The position numbers and the translations under genes are program-made. A stretch of DNA of 7,031 bases. Origin: Marinagarivorans sp. UBA5868. GTDB lineage: Bacteria; Pseudomonadota; Gammaproteobacteria; Pseudomonadales; Cellvibrionaceae. Within the stretch, counting starts at the first letter, position 1; each line of letters begins with the position of its first letter. A model generated the notes under the pieces. It was not told where the DNA came from. It made no database searches and was given only the letters and a program-made list of their open reading frames with translations. The stretch covers positions 15,263-22,293 of the forward strand of contig DJFQ01000185.1 in assembly GCA_002432095.1 (NCBI GenBank), given 5' to 3'. This document shows, one piece after another, positions 1-6,207 of this stretch.

Positions 1-572
1 AGCTGGCCGGTCTGGGTGGCCGTGGCAAAGCCGTTTAACAGCACCGGATTGGACAGCGGTTGAAAGTTGGCGGAGGTATGGCCATCGTTATCGAAATAGT
101 CGGCAAACGGGTCGTTCACATCTCCGTCGACATCGGTGTACGGCAGCGAAGTGATCACCCCGCTGATGCGGAAACGAGAACCCTGTGCCAGCGCAGTAAC
201 GGTGAGAGTTTGCGCGGTACTCAAGCCATCATCGTCCGTCACCGTCAAGGTAATCAGGTAATTCCCCGGCTGATCGAAGGTTCGGCGGATCACCGATCCC
301 GTCCCCTTATCGCCAGCCGCAAATGTCCATTCATAGCGGACAATACTGCCGTCCTGGTCGTAGGAGTTGGCGCCGCTGAATTCCACCGTAAAAGGCGCTT
401 CACCACGCTCGGAACTGGCAACTAATACAGCGACAGGGGATTGGTTTACCGGAGGCTGTACCACCGGCTCATTATCATCACTCTGGCCTCCGCCGCACGC
501 GACGAGCTGAGCCAGCATGGCCGCGGCGAAAAGAGCCGGAAACAACGAACGCAGAAATTTGGAATTTTGCAT
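1..572 (-). CDS. PKD-domain lipoprotein, N-terminal part (possible secreted S8-type peptidase)
   Basis: Only the first 190 codons are present; the frame is open to the window edge, so the C-terminal part and any catalytic domain are missing. The protein begins with a lipoprotein signal peptide: basic start (Lys5, Arg8), hydrophobic core about 9-22, and lipobox LVAC with the lipidated Cys at 26, followed by GGGQSDD. Gly at +2 rather than Asp fits outer-membrane sorting. Residues about 44-127 form a PKD domain (SPVAVL start, GANSYDQDGSIVRYEW core, TVTDDDG end), a beta-sandwich typical of exported enzymes and adhesins. Residues about 136-182 hold a DVDGDVNDP ... NPVLLNGF segment that I recall before the catalytic or PPC domain of some marine secreted subtilisin-like (S8) proteases; that enzyme identity is inference. 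The ATG at 572 is preferred because it supplies the n-region, although no clear Shine-Dalgarno precedes it. The gene lies about 100 bp downstream of the kinase gene on the same strand. Confidence 0.8.
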   Translation of the reverse strand, partial: MQNSKFLRSLFPALFAAAMLAQLVACGGGQSDDNEPVVQPPVNQSPVAVLVASSERGEAPFTVEFSGANSYDQDGSIVRYEWTFAAGDKGTGSVIRRTFDQPGNYLITLTVTDDDGLSTAQTLTVTALAQGSRFRISGVITSLPYTDVDGDVNDPFADYFDNDGHTSANFQPLSNPVLLNGFATATQTGQ

Positions 573-591
573 AGTTTTGGTGCGGTTGCTG

Positions 592-606
592 GCGGCATTT
601 CGCCGC
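592..606 (-). other. Small leader hairpin before the lipoprotein start
   Basis: A 5-bp GC stem (GCGGC/GCCGC) with a 5-nt loop lies 20-34 nt upstream of the lipoprotein ATG, in the untranslated leader. No Shine-Dalgarno is visible between it and the ATG. It could be an incidental structure or influence ribosome access. There is no T-tract, so it is not a terminator. Confidence 0.3.
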
Positions 607-611
607 AAATC

Positions 612-644
612 AATAAAAAAGGGCCACTTCTTATTTTGCCGGCC
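612..644 (-). terminator. Weak terminator-like hairpin after the kinase gene
   Basis: Reading the minus strand, GGCC at 644-641 can pair with GGCC at 625-622, with one extra G-T pair, and is followed by C and a run of six T then ATT. An alternative AT-rich stem pairs 635-627 with 620-612 around a GGCC-containing loop. Either fold is short, so termination would be leaky at best. It sits 29 nt past the kinase stop codon and before the lipoprotein start, where it could separate or attenuate the two transcription units. Confidence 0.3.
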
Positions 645-672
645 GCCTCAAAACAATGCAGTGATGAACAAC

Positions 673-2205
673 TCAGTTATCGGCTTGGGCTTGGATGGTA
701 CGGCGCGGTAAAAGATCCCGATCAGTTCCGCCGCTCACCGGTAAGGTCACACGAAAAACGCTGCCCTCGCCCAACGTGCTTTCCACCCCAATCTTGCCGC
801 CCAACATGGTTACCAGCTCCGCCACCAACGCCAAGCCGAGCCCGGTTCCTTGAATGCCCTTGTTACGCTCGTCGTTTATCTGCTCGTAGGAGCGAAACAA
901 GCGGTCGATTTGTTCCGCCGCAATGCCGATGCCGGTGTCACGCACTTCGAGCACCAATGTATGAGGATCGGTGAGAAACCCGCGCACTTTTACGCTGCCC
1001 CGGTTGGTGTATTTGATGGCATTGGCGACCAAGTTGAGCAGTATCTGTCGGACCTTGCGGAAGTCCGATCGGATGATAAGTGCCGGGTCACATTCGCACT
1101 CGTAAATCAGTTTTTTCGCCTCCGCCAGCGTGGTGACCTGATCCCGAAACGATTCGATAGCGCTCGCCACCACGAAGGTGTCTTCCTCCACCACCATTTT
1201 GCCGGCTTCGATTTTGGCAATATCCAAAGTGTCTGAGACCAATTCGCTCAGCTGTATGCCAGCCGCGCGAATTGCACGCAGGCTCGCCATGTCCCGCTCG
1301 CTCAATACGCCATCCAGTCGTTTCATCAGTACTTGAGAAAACCCGATGATGGCATTTAAGGGGGTGCGTAGCTCATGCACCATCTTGGCGAAAAAGTCGC
1401 GCCGCGCTGCGGCCTTTTCTTCCGCCAACTGAATTTCTGCGATTTTTTGCTCGGTGATATCGAATAGATAGGCCAGTACCGAGGGGGCATCACCACTATC
1501 AACATCCGTTGTTTCAAGACCAACCGGATGGAAATGCCAGCGATACCAGTTGTCATCCACCCGGACTTCCACATCATGAATCAGCGTCTGGCGACGCCAT
1601 ACGCGCTGACACAGAGCGGCAAGATTCACGGGCCAGATGCGCGCAGCCCCGCGTTCATCAAATCCATGCAACAGTAGCTGTTCCTGCAATGCGGGGTTAC
1701 CAAATAACAACTGGCCATCCGCGTCAAATTCGGCAATAGGTGCCGGACTCAGCTCAACGTATTCGGTAAATTTGCGCATCTCACGGTAACTGTGACTGCG
1801 CTGGCGATTGTCGTAAAAACTCAGGATTCGGCCATCAATCCCCTCTCCTGCCAGCGGCATCACCCGGAAATCCACGCTCACGTTGACACCTGCACGGCTT
1901 AACCAATACCCGCTATGAACATCGTCCCCATTGAGGTCGCTGCGGCACAATGGGCACTCTGCCTCCGCATGTGCGCTGTCTCGATTGAGTGGGCATAGCA
2001 GATCGTGAAGATTGCGCCCCCGCACGTCGGCAGTCGCCCATCCAAGCAGGTCCGTAGCCTTGGCAGACAGGTAACGCACGTTGCAATCGCCATCCGCCAC
2101 TACTAAACCATCCGGCCAATTGGCAAACCAGCGAAGCGCTTCAGCAGCTAGATCATGATGACGGGCATGGGTCGCGTCGCCCGAATGGATTGCAATATCA
2201 GGCAC
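673..2205 (-). CDS. Cytosolic PAS-PAS sensor histidine kinase
   Basis: This 510-residue kinase has no signal peptide or membrane segment, so it should sense an intracellular cue. A first PAS domain spans about 22-132 and a second about 145-253, ending in the DITEQK linker typical of PAS/PAC modules. The dimerisation/phosphoacceptor domain follows, with H-box FFAKMVHELRTPLNAIIGFS and phospho-His at 277. The ATPase domain shows the N-box (NLVANAIKYT, 391-400), G1 (DTGIGI from 423), F-box (RLFRSYEQ, 435-442) and G2 (GTGLGL from 453), so it should be catalytically active. It has no receiver or Hpt domain, and no response regulator gene lies in the window. PAS1 carries Cys41, Cys71, Cys84 and Cys87 (ECPLC), a possible redox or metal site. 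The start is GTG at 2205, backed by a strong Shine-Dalgarno; the next in-frame Met is residue 115, inside PAS1. It overlaps the HD-GYP gene by 8 nt, which implies coupled translation. Confidence 0.93.
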   Translation of the reverse strand: MPDIAIHSGDATHARHHDLAAEALRWFANWPDGLVVADGDCNVRYLSAKATDLLGWATADVRGRNLHDLLCPLNRDSAHAEAECPLCRSDLNGDDVHSGYWLSRAGVNVSVDFRVMPLAGEGIDGRILSFYDNRQRSHSYREMRKFTEYVELSPAPIAEFDADGQLLFGNPALQEQLLLHGFDERGAARIWPVNLAALCQRVWRRQTLIHDVEVRVDDNWYRWHFHPVGLETTDVDSGDAPSVLAYLFDITEQKIAEIQLAEEKAAARRDFFAKMVHELRTPLNAIIGFSQVLMKRLDGVLSERDMASLRAIRAAGIQLSELVSDTLDIAKIEAGKMVVEEDTFVVASAIESFRDQVTTLAEAKKLIYECECDPALIIRSDFRKVRQILLNLVANAIKYTNRGSVKVRGFLTDPHTLVLEVRDTGIGIAAEQIDRLFRSYEQINDERNKGIQGTGLGLALVAELVTMLGGKIGVESTLGEGSVFRVTLPVSGGTDRDLLPRRTIQAQADN

Positions 2206-3478
2206 TCAGATCCTCCTCCGACATCCACAGACGCCGCCACTGTTCGTTGCCCGGTGCCGTGAGATCAATAGCGCTCTCAATCATCCGCGGCGGCGTGGTT
2301 ACCTGCCGCAGATCGATTTCAATCGGTGGCTCCAAAACGCTTCCATCCGCCGAGTAATAAATCACCACGCGAGGCTGCAACGGCGTATCTGCCCGATGCT
2401 CTTTGATGACGGCCCGCTCACCGGTGTCGAGCATGACCGCCGTGGTGGGGGGATAGATGCCCAGCAAACTGATCAGCGCGGCCACCGCATCCGCGGGAAA
2501 AATGCCGCGCTCCGCGTCCCGATACAGTGAGCGCAATGCATTGGTCGGCGTGACGCCAGGCTCGTCCGTCAACTGGTGAACACGTTCCTCGTAGACATCA
2601 ACCACCGTAAGCAGTTGGCTCAACGGATGGATCTGCTCACCGCGCAAACCAGCGGGATACCCTGACCCGTCCAACAGTTCGTGATGTTCCGCCACTATTC
2701 GCCGAGTCAACTCCGGCAGGTCCGAATGCGCCAGGATCTGGTTGCCGATCAGCGTATGTTTGTGCACAAGTCCTCGCTCCGCCTCGGTGTAGCGGGAGCG
2801 TTTGCCGATAAGGTTAAGTGGCAATTGTGTCCAACCCGCTTCGTGCAATAGCGCAGCAAGGCCTAATTGCTCGCGTTCGGCGGTGGGAATTTTGCGCAGC
2901 AATGCGAGATTGAGTACGAGACAAAAGGTGCCGAATACGTGATCGGACAATCGCTGTGTTTTGCGACTGAGGTGGACCAGGCTCATCAGCGCCTGATCAT
3001 TGCGCTCCAAGCTGTCCAGCGTGCTATCCACCAACGGCGCCAACTCTCCCATATCCACCGGCGACCCGCTTTCCAAAGCCCGACTGAGATTTTCCACCGC
3101 CTTTTTAATCTTGCTACGCAAATGAGCAGCGACTCGCAACTCCCGGTCAAGACTGGCCGGTTCCACAGGCGGGCGGAGGCTGGGCGGTTGGCCCGATGTA
3201 GGTCGACGCGATGGACGTGGTGTTATAGGGGCTGCAGTAGCCGGCACAGCCATAGCGGACGTGTCCTCCGATGGTGGTGCTACATCGACCCCGCGGGACA
3301 GGTCTATGGTCAGGGTTTTAACTCCCGCATCGCGCAGAGCACGTATATCAGACGTGTCTTTAATGGCACGGCTATGGCTTAAGAACGGGCTGTCCAGCCA
3401 CGACATGTCGAGCTTGGTGACAAACATGCCGACGCGGAGATCACTAATGGGAATGACTTTTAGGTGGGTAGATGACAC
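2198..3478 (-). CDS. DUF3391/HD-GYP protein, cyclic-di-GMP phosphodiesterase-like with altered HD motif
   Basis: This 426-residue cytosolic protein starts with a DUF3391-like domain (about 6-65: IPISDLRVGMFVTKLD ... WLDSPFL). A low-complexity Pro/Ser/Arg linker follows (about 68-108), then an HD-GYP domain (about 165-345) and a roughly 80-residue C-terminal extension. HD-GYP domains hydrolyse cyclic-di-GMP at a two- or three-metal site. Likely ligands are present: His180, His212, His241, His265-His266 and Asp294, along with the DGSGYP signature (270-275) and GLRGEQI. The usual HDIGK motif reads HEAGW (212-216), so the metal-binding Asp is Glu and the conserved Lys is Trp. Activity may be altered or lost, with ligand binding possibly kept. 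GTG 3478 is preferred to TTG 3484: an AGG lies 8 nt upstream of GTG but only 2 nt before TTG. It is the promoter-proximal gene of the pair with the kinase. Confidence 0.9.
   Translation of the reverse strand: MSSTHLKVIPISDLRVGMFVTKLDMSWLDSPFLSHSRAIKDTSDIRALRDAGVKTLTIDLSRGVDVAPPSEDTSAMAVPATAAPITPRPSRRPTSGQPPSLRPPVEPASLDRELRVAAHLRSKIKKAVENLSRALESGSPVDMGELAPLVDSTLDSLERNDQALMSLVHLSRKTQRLSDHVFGTFCLVLNLALLRKIPTAEREQLGLAALLHEAGWTQLPLNLIGKRSRYTEAERGLVHKHTLIGNQILAHSDLPELTRRIVAEHHELLDGSGYPAGLRGEQIHPLSQLLTVVDVYEERVHQLTDEPGVTPTNALRSLYRDAERGIFPADAVAALISLLGIYPPTTAVMLDTGERAVIKEHRADTPLQPRVVIYYSADGSVLEPPIEIDLRQVTTPPRMIESAIDLTAPGNEQWRRLWMSEEDLSA
2211..2219 (-). promoter_or_regulatory. Strong ribosome binding site for the kinase GTG start
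   Basis: The minus strand reads GGAGGAGGA, then 5 nt (TCTGA), then GTG. This near-ideal Shine-Dalgarno lies inside the last codons of the HD-GYP gene (Ser-Glu-Glu-Asp-Leu). It settles the kinase start at GTG 2205 and supports translational coupling across the 8-nt overlap. Confidence 0.8.
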
Positions 3479-3497
3479 CGGCAAGACCTATTCGACC

Positions 3498-3517
3498 TGG
3501 GGTAAAGAAATACCCCA
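3498..3517. repeat. Perfect 7-bp inverted repeat upstream of the HD-GYP gene
   Basis: Arms TGGGGTA (3498-3504) and TACCCCA (3511-3517) are exactly complementary around a 6-bp A-rich spacer. The repeat begins 20 bp upstream of the GTG 3478 start. As DNA it could be an operator for a dimeric regulator. As RNA it would form a leader hairpin just before the ribosome binding site. No T-tract follows, so it is not an intrinsic terminator. Confidence 0.55.
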
Positions 3518-3546
3518 CACTGTTACAAGTTTAGCCAGAGCAATTG

Positions 3547-3669
3547 ATGATGCCTTACGAAACGATGGATGGCGGGGCAGAAAAACCGGCAAATGCACCG
3601 ACGAAACCTTTGGTTTGGGGGATAAACGGCGAGGCTCCAGGTGAGGTTGCAAACAAGTTAACAGCTTGA
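3547..3669 (+). CDS. Doubtful 40-residue small ORF
   Basis: An ATG at 3547, preceded by a weak AGAG 6 nt upstream, opens 40 codons ending in TGA at 3667-3669. The product would be soluble and hydrophilic (starts MMPYETMDGG, ends EVANKLTA), with one Trp and no signal or membrane segment. The in-frame stop TAG at 3532 limits the frame upstream. It matches no family I recognise. Third codon positions are not GC-enriched, unlike the flanking genes, and the frame occupies an intergenic region where a chance ORF of this size is expected. It is listed because the region is otherwise unexplained. Confidence 0.15.
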   Translation: MMPYETMDGGAEKPANAPTKPLVWGINGEAPGEVANKLTA

Positions 3670-3676
3670 GATCTCA
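3667..3676. repeat. 10-bp perfect palindrome
   Basis: TGAGATCTCA reads the same on both strands. It lies about 190 bp upstream of the HD-GYP start and 260 bp upstream of prc. It might be half of an operator, but a single 10-bp palindrome can occur by chance. Confidence 0.35.
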
Positions 3677-3790
3677 TCCAGGAACCCTCACTCTTTGCAG
3701 TGGACTAACGAAAGGCCCGGAACCGCATGAAAGCTCGACGGACATATTCTGTTACTCGAAGCCGCGGTTGATATAGCATAGGGCACTTCG

Positions 3791-3807
3791 GACCGGACAG
3801 ACCGGAC
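3791..3807. repeat. Short tandem direct repeat
   Basis: GACCGGAC occurs twice (3791-3798 and 3800-3807), separated by a single A, giving a 9-bp period. It sits about 130 bp upstream of prc. Direct half-sites with this spacing could bind a regulator on nearly one DNA face. Its small size means chance is also plausible. Confidence 0.4.
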
Positions 3808-3847
3808 TCGTCTCAGCCTGCGGATAGGGTGTAACTTTGCGCGGTCC

Positions 3848-3882
3848 CCTCGACGAACGAGGTGGAGTTTCCTAAACTTTTT
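3848..3882 (+). other. Two consecutive hairpins in the prc leader, second with a T-run
   Basis: The first stem is CCTCG/CGAGG (3848-3852 with 3858-3862, 5-nt loop). The second is AGTTT/AAACT (3866-3870 with 3874-3878, 3-nt loop), followed directly by TTTT. The second stem is short and AT-rich, so any terminator or attenuator activity would be weak. They lie 55-90 nt upstream of the prc start, in its likely 5' untranslated region. Confidence 0.3.
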
Positions 3883-3937
3883 CGATACCGGTGTTACGGC
3901 CTCGTCAAAGGCTCCCGATTTAACCGGCCAGGTGACT

Positions 3938-6106
3938 ATGATTTTCTCTTCCAGATCAACCTCAGGACTCAATATTTTGGTTTCCCCACGCACATCCCTC
4001 TTCGCCCGTAAATCGTTTATTACCCACGTTTTCTGGTGCGTATTTGCCGCCAGCCTTGCCATGGAAAGCGGCGCCGATGAAGGCAAACCAGCCCTTCAAC
4101 CCACAAAGGCACAGTCGGTTACCACGATCGACATCATGGATAAGCTGTCCAAACGGCATTACCGTGACCTGCCAATCGATGACAAATTGTCCATCGAATT
4201 CCTGGAAAACTACCTCAAAACCCTGGATCCGGGTCGCCTGTACTTTCTCCAGGCGGACATCGACGGTTTTATGAAGAACAAACACCAACATGACGACCAC
4301 ATCAAAAAAGGTGATTTGCAGCCGGGCTTTGCTATTTACCAGGTGTATCAGAAACGTGTAGTGGAACGGTTGGAATGGGTGCTTGCGCAACTCGATGACC
4401 CAAAAGTCAGCTTCGATTTTAAAGGCAACGAAGCAGTGGAGATGGACCGGGAAAAAGCTCCCTGGCCCCGCGACAATGCCGAAGCCGACAATTTGTGGGA
4501 CAAGCGGCTGGAATTGAGTGTTCTGAACCTGAAGCTTGCGGGCAAAACGGTTGAGGAATCCAAAGTTACGTTGCAGCGGCGCTATAAGAACCAGTTGCAT
4601 CGCACCACGCAGCAAAATTCTCAAGACGTCTTCGAAACGCTGATCAATTCGCTGACGGTGCTTTACGATCCACACACCAATTATTTCTCTCCGCGCACCT
4701 CGGAGAACTTCAATATCAATATGTCGCTTCAGCTTGAGGGCATCGGTGCTGTGCTGCAGTCTGAAGACGAGCACACCAAAGTGGTACGTCTGGTGGCCGG
4801 CGGCCCTGCCGACAAGCAGGGGCAGTTAAAACCAGCAGATAAAATTGTTGGCGTTGGTCAGGGTACAGAGGGCGAAATCGTAGACGTGGTCGGCTGGCGT
4901 CTAGACGAAGTGGTCGACATGATCCGCGGCAAAAAAGATACCGTTGTCCGCTTGGAGGTTCTCACAACCGAAGCGACGCCAAAAGTGGTGGCCATTCGCC
5001 GCGGCACGGTAAAGCTCGAGGACCAGGCAGCGCAAAAAGCCGTTATCGAAGTCAGTGACGGCGAACGCAAGCACAAAGTCGGGGTAATTGAAATCCCGGC
5101 GTTTTATCATGATTTCGAAGCCTACCGACGCGGCGACCAGAATTTCCGCAGCACCACCCGCGATGTCGCCAACCTGTTGCGCGAGCTGCAGGACGAGGAC
5201 GTTGCCGGCATCATTCTCGATTTGCGCAACAACGGCGGCGGTTCTCTTCAAGAGGCGACCATGTTGACCGACCTGTTCATCGATCAAGGTCCGGTGGTAC
5301 AGATCAAAGAAGCGGATGGGCGAATTTCCCAACACAACCGCTCACGTTCTCGCGCACTTTATCGCGGACCGCTGATCGTCATGATCAACCGTCTCAGCGC
5401 TTCGGCCTCGGAAATTTTCGCCGGGGCGATTCAGGACTATCACCGCGGCATCATCGTGGGTACACAATCCTTCGGCAAAGGTACTGTTCAGTTGCTGAGC
5501 GACCTGCCGGAAGGACAGCTCAAGCTGACAGAATCCAAGTTTTATCGCGTGTCCGGGGATAGCACCCAGCATCGCGGCATTATTCCAGACATCAGCATGC
5601 CGGCATTGATCGACAGCGAAGAAGTGGGTGAGTCGGCTTATGAAACTGCCCTGCCCTGGGACCAAATCGCCCCGGCAAAACACGGCAAATATTTCGATTT
5701 CAGCCAGCTTCTCCCGACGCTCGACAAACTGCATCAAGACCGCAGCCGCCAGGACCCGGACATCATTCTGCTGCAGGAACAGGTAGCACTGATGATGCGC
5801 AATAAAGAACGCACCCAAATTTCACTGAATGAAAAAGTGCGAATTCAAGAGAAAGAAGACCTGGAACGCGAACAAATGGTCATGGAAAACAAACGCCGCA
5901 GCGCCAAAGGCCTAAAACCGTTTGAGAACCTGGAAGCCTATCGCGCGTATGAGAAAGAAGAAGAAGCCAATGCCGAGAAGCTGGCGGCGGAAGCCCGTCC
6001 CGGTATTGATACCGAATCCGACGCACTGCTGAATGAAGCGGGTTATATCTTGATCGACATGGTGGAACTGATGAAGGTACCGCAGCAGCAGGTGGCGAAC
6101 TTTTAA
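3938..6106 (+). CDS. prc: Carboxy-terminal (tail-specific) processing protease Prc/Tsp, family S41A
   Basis: This 722-residue periplasmic serine protease recognises nonpolar C-termini and degrades or trims envelope proteins (in E. coli: penicillin-binding protein 3, murein hydrolases, ssrA-tagged proteins). An N-terminal signal sequence has a hydrophobic core about 30-41 (HVFWCVFAASLA) after a long, basic n-region. A helical N-terminal domain (about 60-250) contains the family motif APWP and DPHTNYFSPR. A PDZ domain follows (about 258-345, LEGIGAVLQ ... DKIVGVGQ). The protease core (about 380-558) has GIILDLRNNGGGS, nucleophile Ser489 in SASASEIFAGA, and general base Lys514 in SFGKGTVQ, 25 residues apart as in E. 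coli Prc. A charged C-terminal DUF3340-type domain ends the protein. The length slightly exceeds E. coli Prc (682). Start choice is uncertain: ATG 3938 has AGGTGA just upstream, GTG 3932 lies in frame, and TTG 3977 has AGGA at 9 nt and a more normal signal length. Confidence 0.96.
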   Translation: MIFSSRSTSGLNILVSPRTSLFARKSFITHVFWCVFAASLAMESGADEGKPALQPTKAQSVTTIDIMDKLSKRHYRDLPIDDKLSIEFLENYLKTLDPGRLYFLQADIDGFMKNKHQHDDHIKKGDLQPGFAIYQVYQKRVVERLEWVLAQLDDPKVSFDFKGNEAVEMDREKAPWPRDNAEADNLWDKRLELSVLNLKLAGKTVEESKVTLQRRYKNQLHRTTQQNSQDVFETLINSLTVLYDPHTNYFSPRTSENFNINMSLQLEGIGAVLQSEDEHTKVVRLVAGGPADKQGQLKPADKIVGVGQGTEGEIVDVVGWRLDEVVDMIRGKKDTVVRLEVLTTEATPKVVAIRRGTVKLEDQAAQKAVIEVSDGERKHKVGVIEIPAFYHDFEAYRRGDQNFRSTTRDVANLLRELQDEDVAGIILDLRNNGGGSLQEATMLTDLFIDQGPVVQIKEADGRISQHNRSRSRALYRGPLIVMINRLSASASEIFAGAIQDYHRGIIVGTQSFGKGTVQLLSDLPEGQLKLTESKFYRVSGDSTQHRGIIPDISMPALIDSEEVGESAYETALPWDQIAPAKHGKYFDFSQLLPTLDKLHQDRSRQDPDIILLQEQVALMMRNKERTQISLNEKVRIQEKEDLEREQMVMENKRRSAKGLKPFENLEAYRAYEKEEEANAEKLAAEARPGIDTESDALLNEAGYILIDMVELMKVPQQQVANF

Positions 6107-6122
6107 TTTCCATGTCATCGGA

Positions 6123-6152
6123 AAAAGGCCCTGCGGGGCCTTTTGTTTTTTT
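6123..6152 (+). terminator. Intrinsic terminator of prc
   Basis: A perfect 9-bp stem, AAAAGGCCC (6123-6131) with GGGCCTTTT (6136-6144), closes a TGCG loop and is followed by G and seven T. It lies 17 nt past the prc stop. A run of A precedes the stem, so it could also work on the minus strand, but no minus-strand gene ends here. Confidence 0.92.
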
Positions 6153-6172
6153 GGTTGAGGCTATGTTATAAG
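6143..6172 (+). promoter_or_regulatory. Predicted extended -10 promoter for xthA
   Basis: The -10 element TATAAG (6167-6172, one mismatch to TATAAT) carries the extended TGT just upstream (6164-6166). A modest -35, TTGTTT (6143-6148), lies 18 bp away. The -35 overlaps the end of the prc terminator stem and its T-tract. Transcription would start near 6179, about 30 nt before the xthA ATG, allowing xthA expression independent of prc. Confidence 0.55.
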
Positions 6173-6207
6173 CCAAACCCGATTTTGATCCCGCCGCGAG
6201 TCAACTC

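Larger units (their letters stand above)
3479..3937. other. Divergent intergenic region between the HD-GYP and prc genes
   Basis: These 459 bp separate two genes transcribed away from each other, so both promoters should lie here. I could not pick a convincing sigma-70 promoter for either. A TATAGC box near 3772-3777 on the plus strand has no good -35 partner. I found no tRNA, known riboswitch or recognisable small RNA by eye. Local structures (inverted repeat, palindrome, direct repeat, hairpins) are listed separately. The length is generous for a simple divergent promoter, which leaves room for regulator sites or a small transcript. Confidence 0.7.

Noticed and set aside
60..425. Plus-strand open frame of 121 codons
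   Set aside because: It is antisense to the PKD lipoprotein, whose signal peptide, lipobox and PKD motifs identify the real coding strand.
3711..3760. Resemblance of this stretch to tmRNA or RNase P RNA segments (GAAAGGCCCGGAA, CTCGACGG)
   Set aside because: Only short fragments look alike; order, spacing and the conserved flanking elements of either RNA are missing.
3727..3771. 14-codon basic leader peptide frame upstream of prc
   Set aside because: No ribosome site at proper spacing and no codon run suggesting attenuation.
3765..3780. TATAGC-like -10 box for prc
   Set aside because: The best -35 match at 17-bp spacing has only three of six consensus bases, so it was not listed as a promoter.
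3688..4086. Minus-strand open frame (132 codons) spanning the intergenic region and the prc start
   Set aside because: Highly basic, low-plausibility sequence with no recognisable motif; it overlaps the prc start antisense, so it was not accepted as a gene.
3962..4774. Minus-strand open frame (270 codons) opposite the start of prc
   Set aside because: It is antisense to the conserved Prc N-terminal domain and has no domain signature; a shadow frame.
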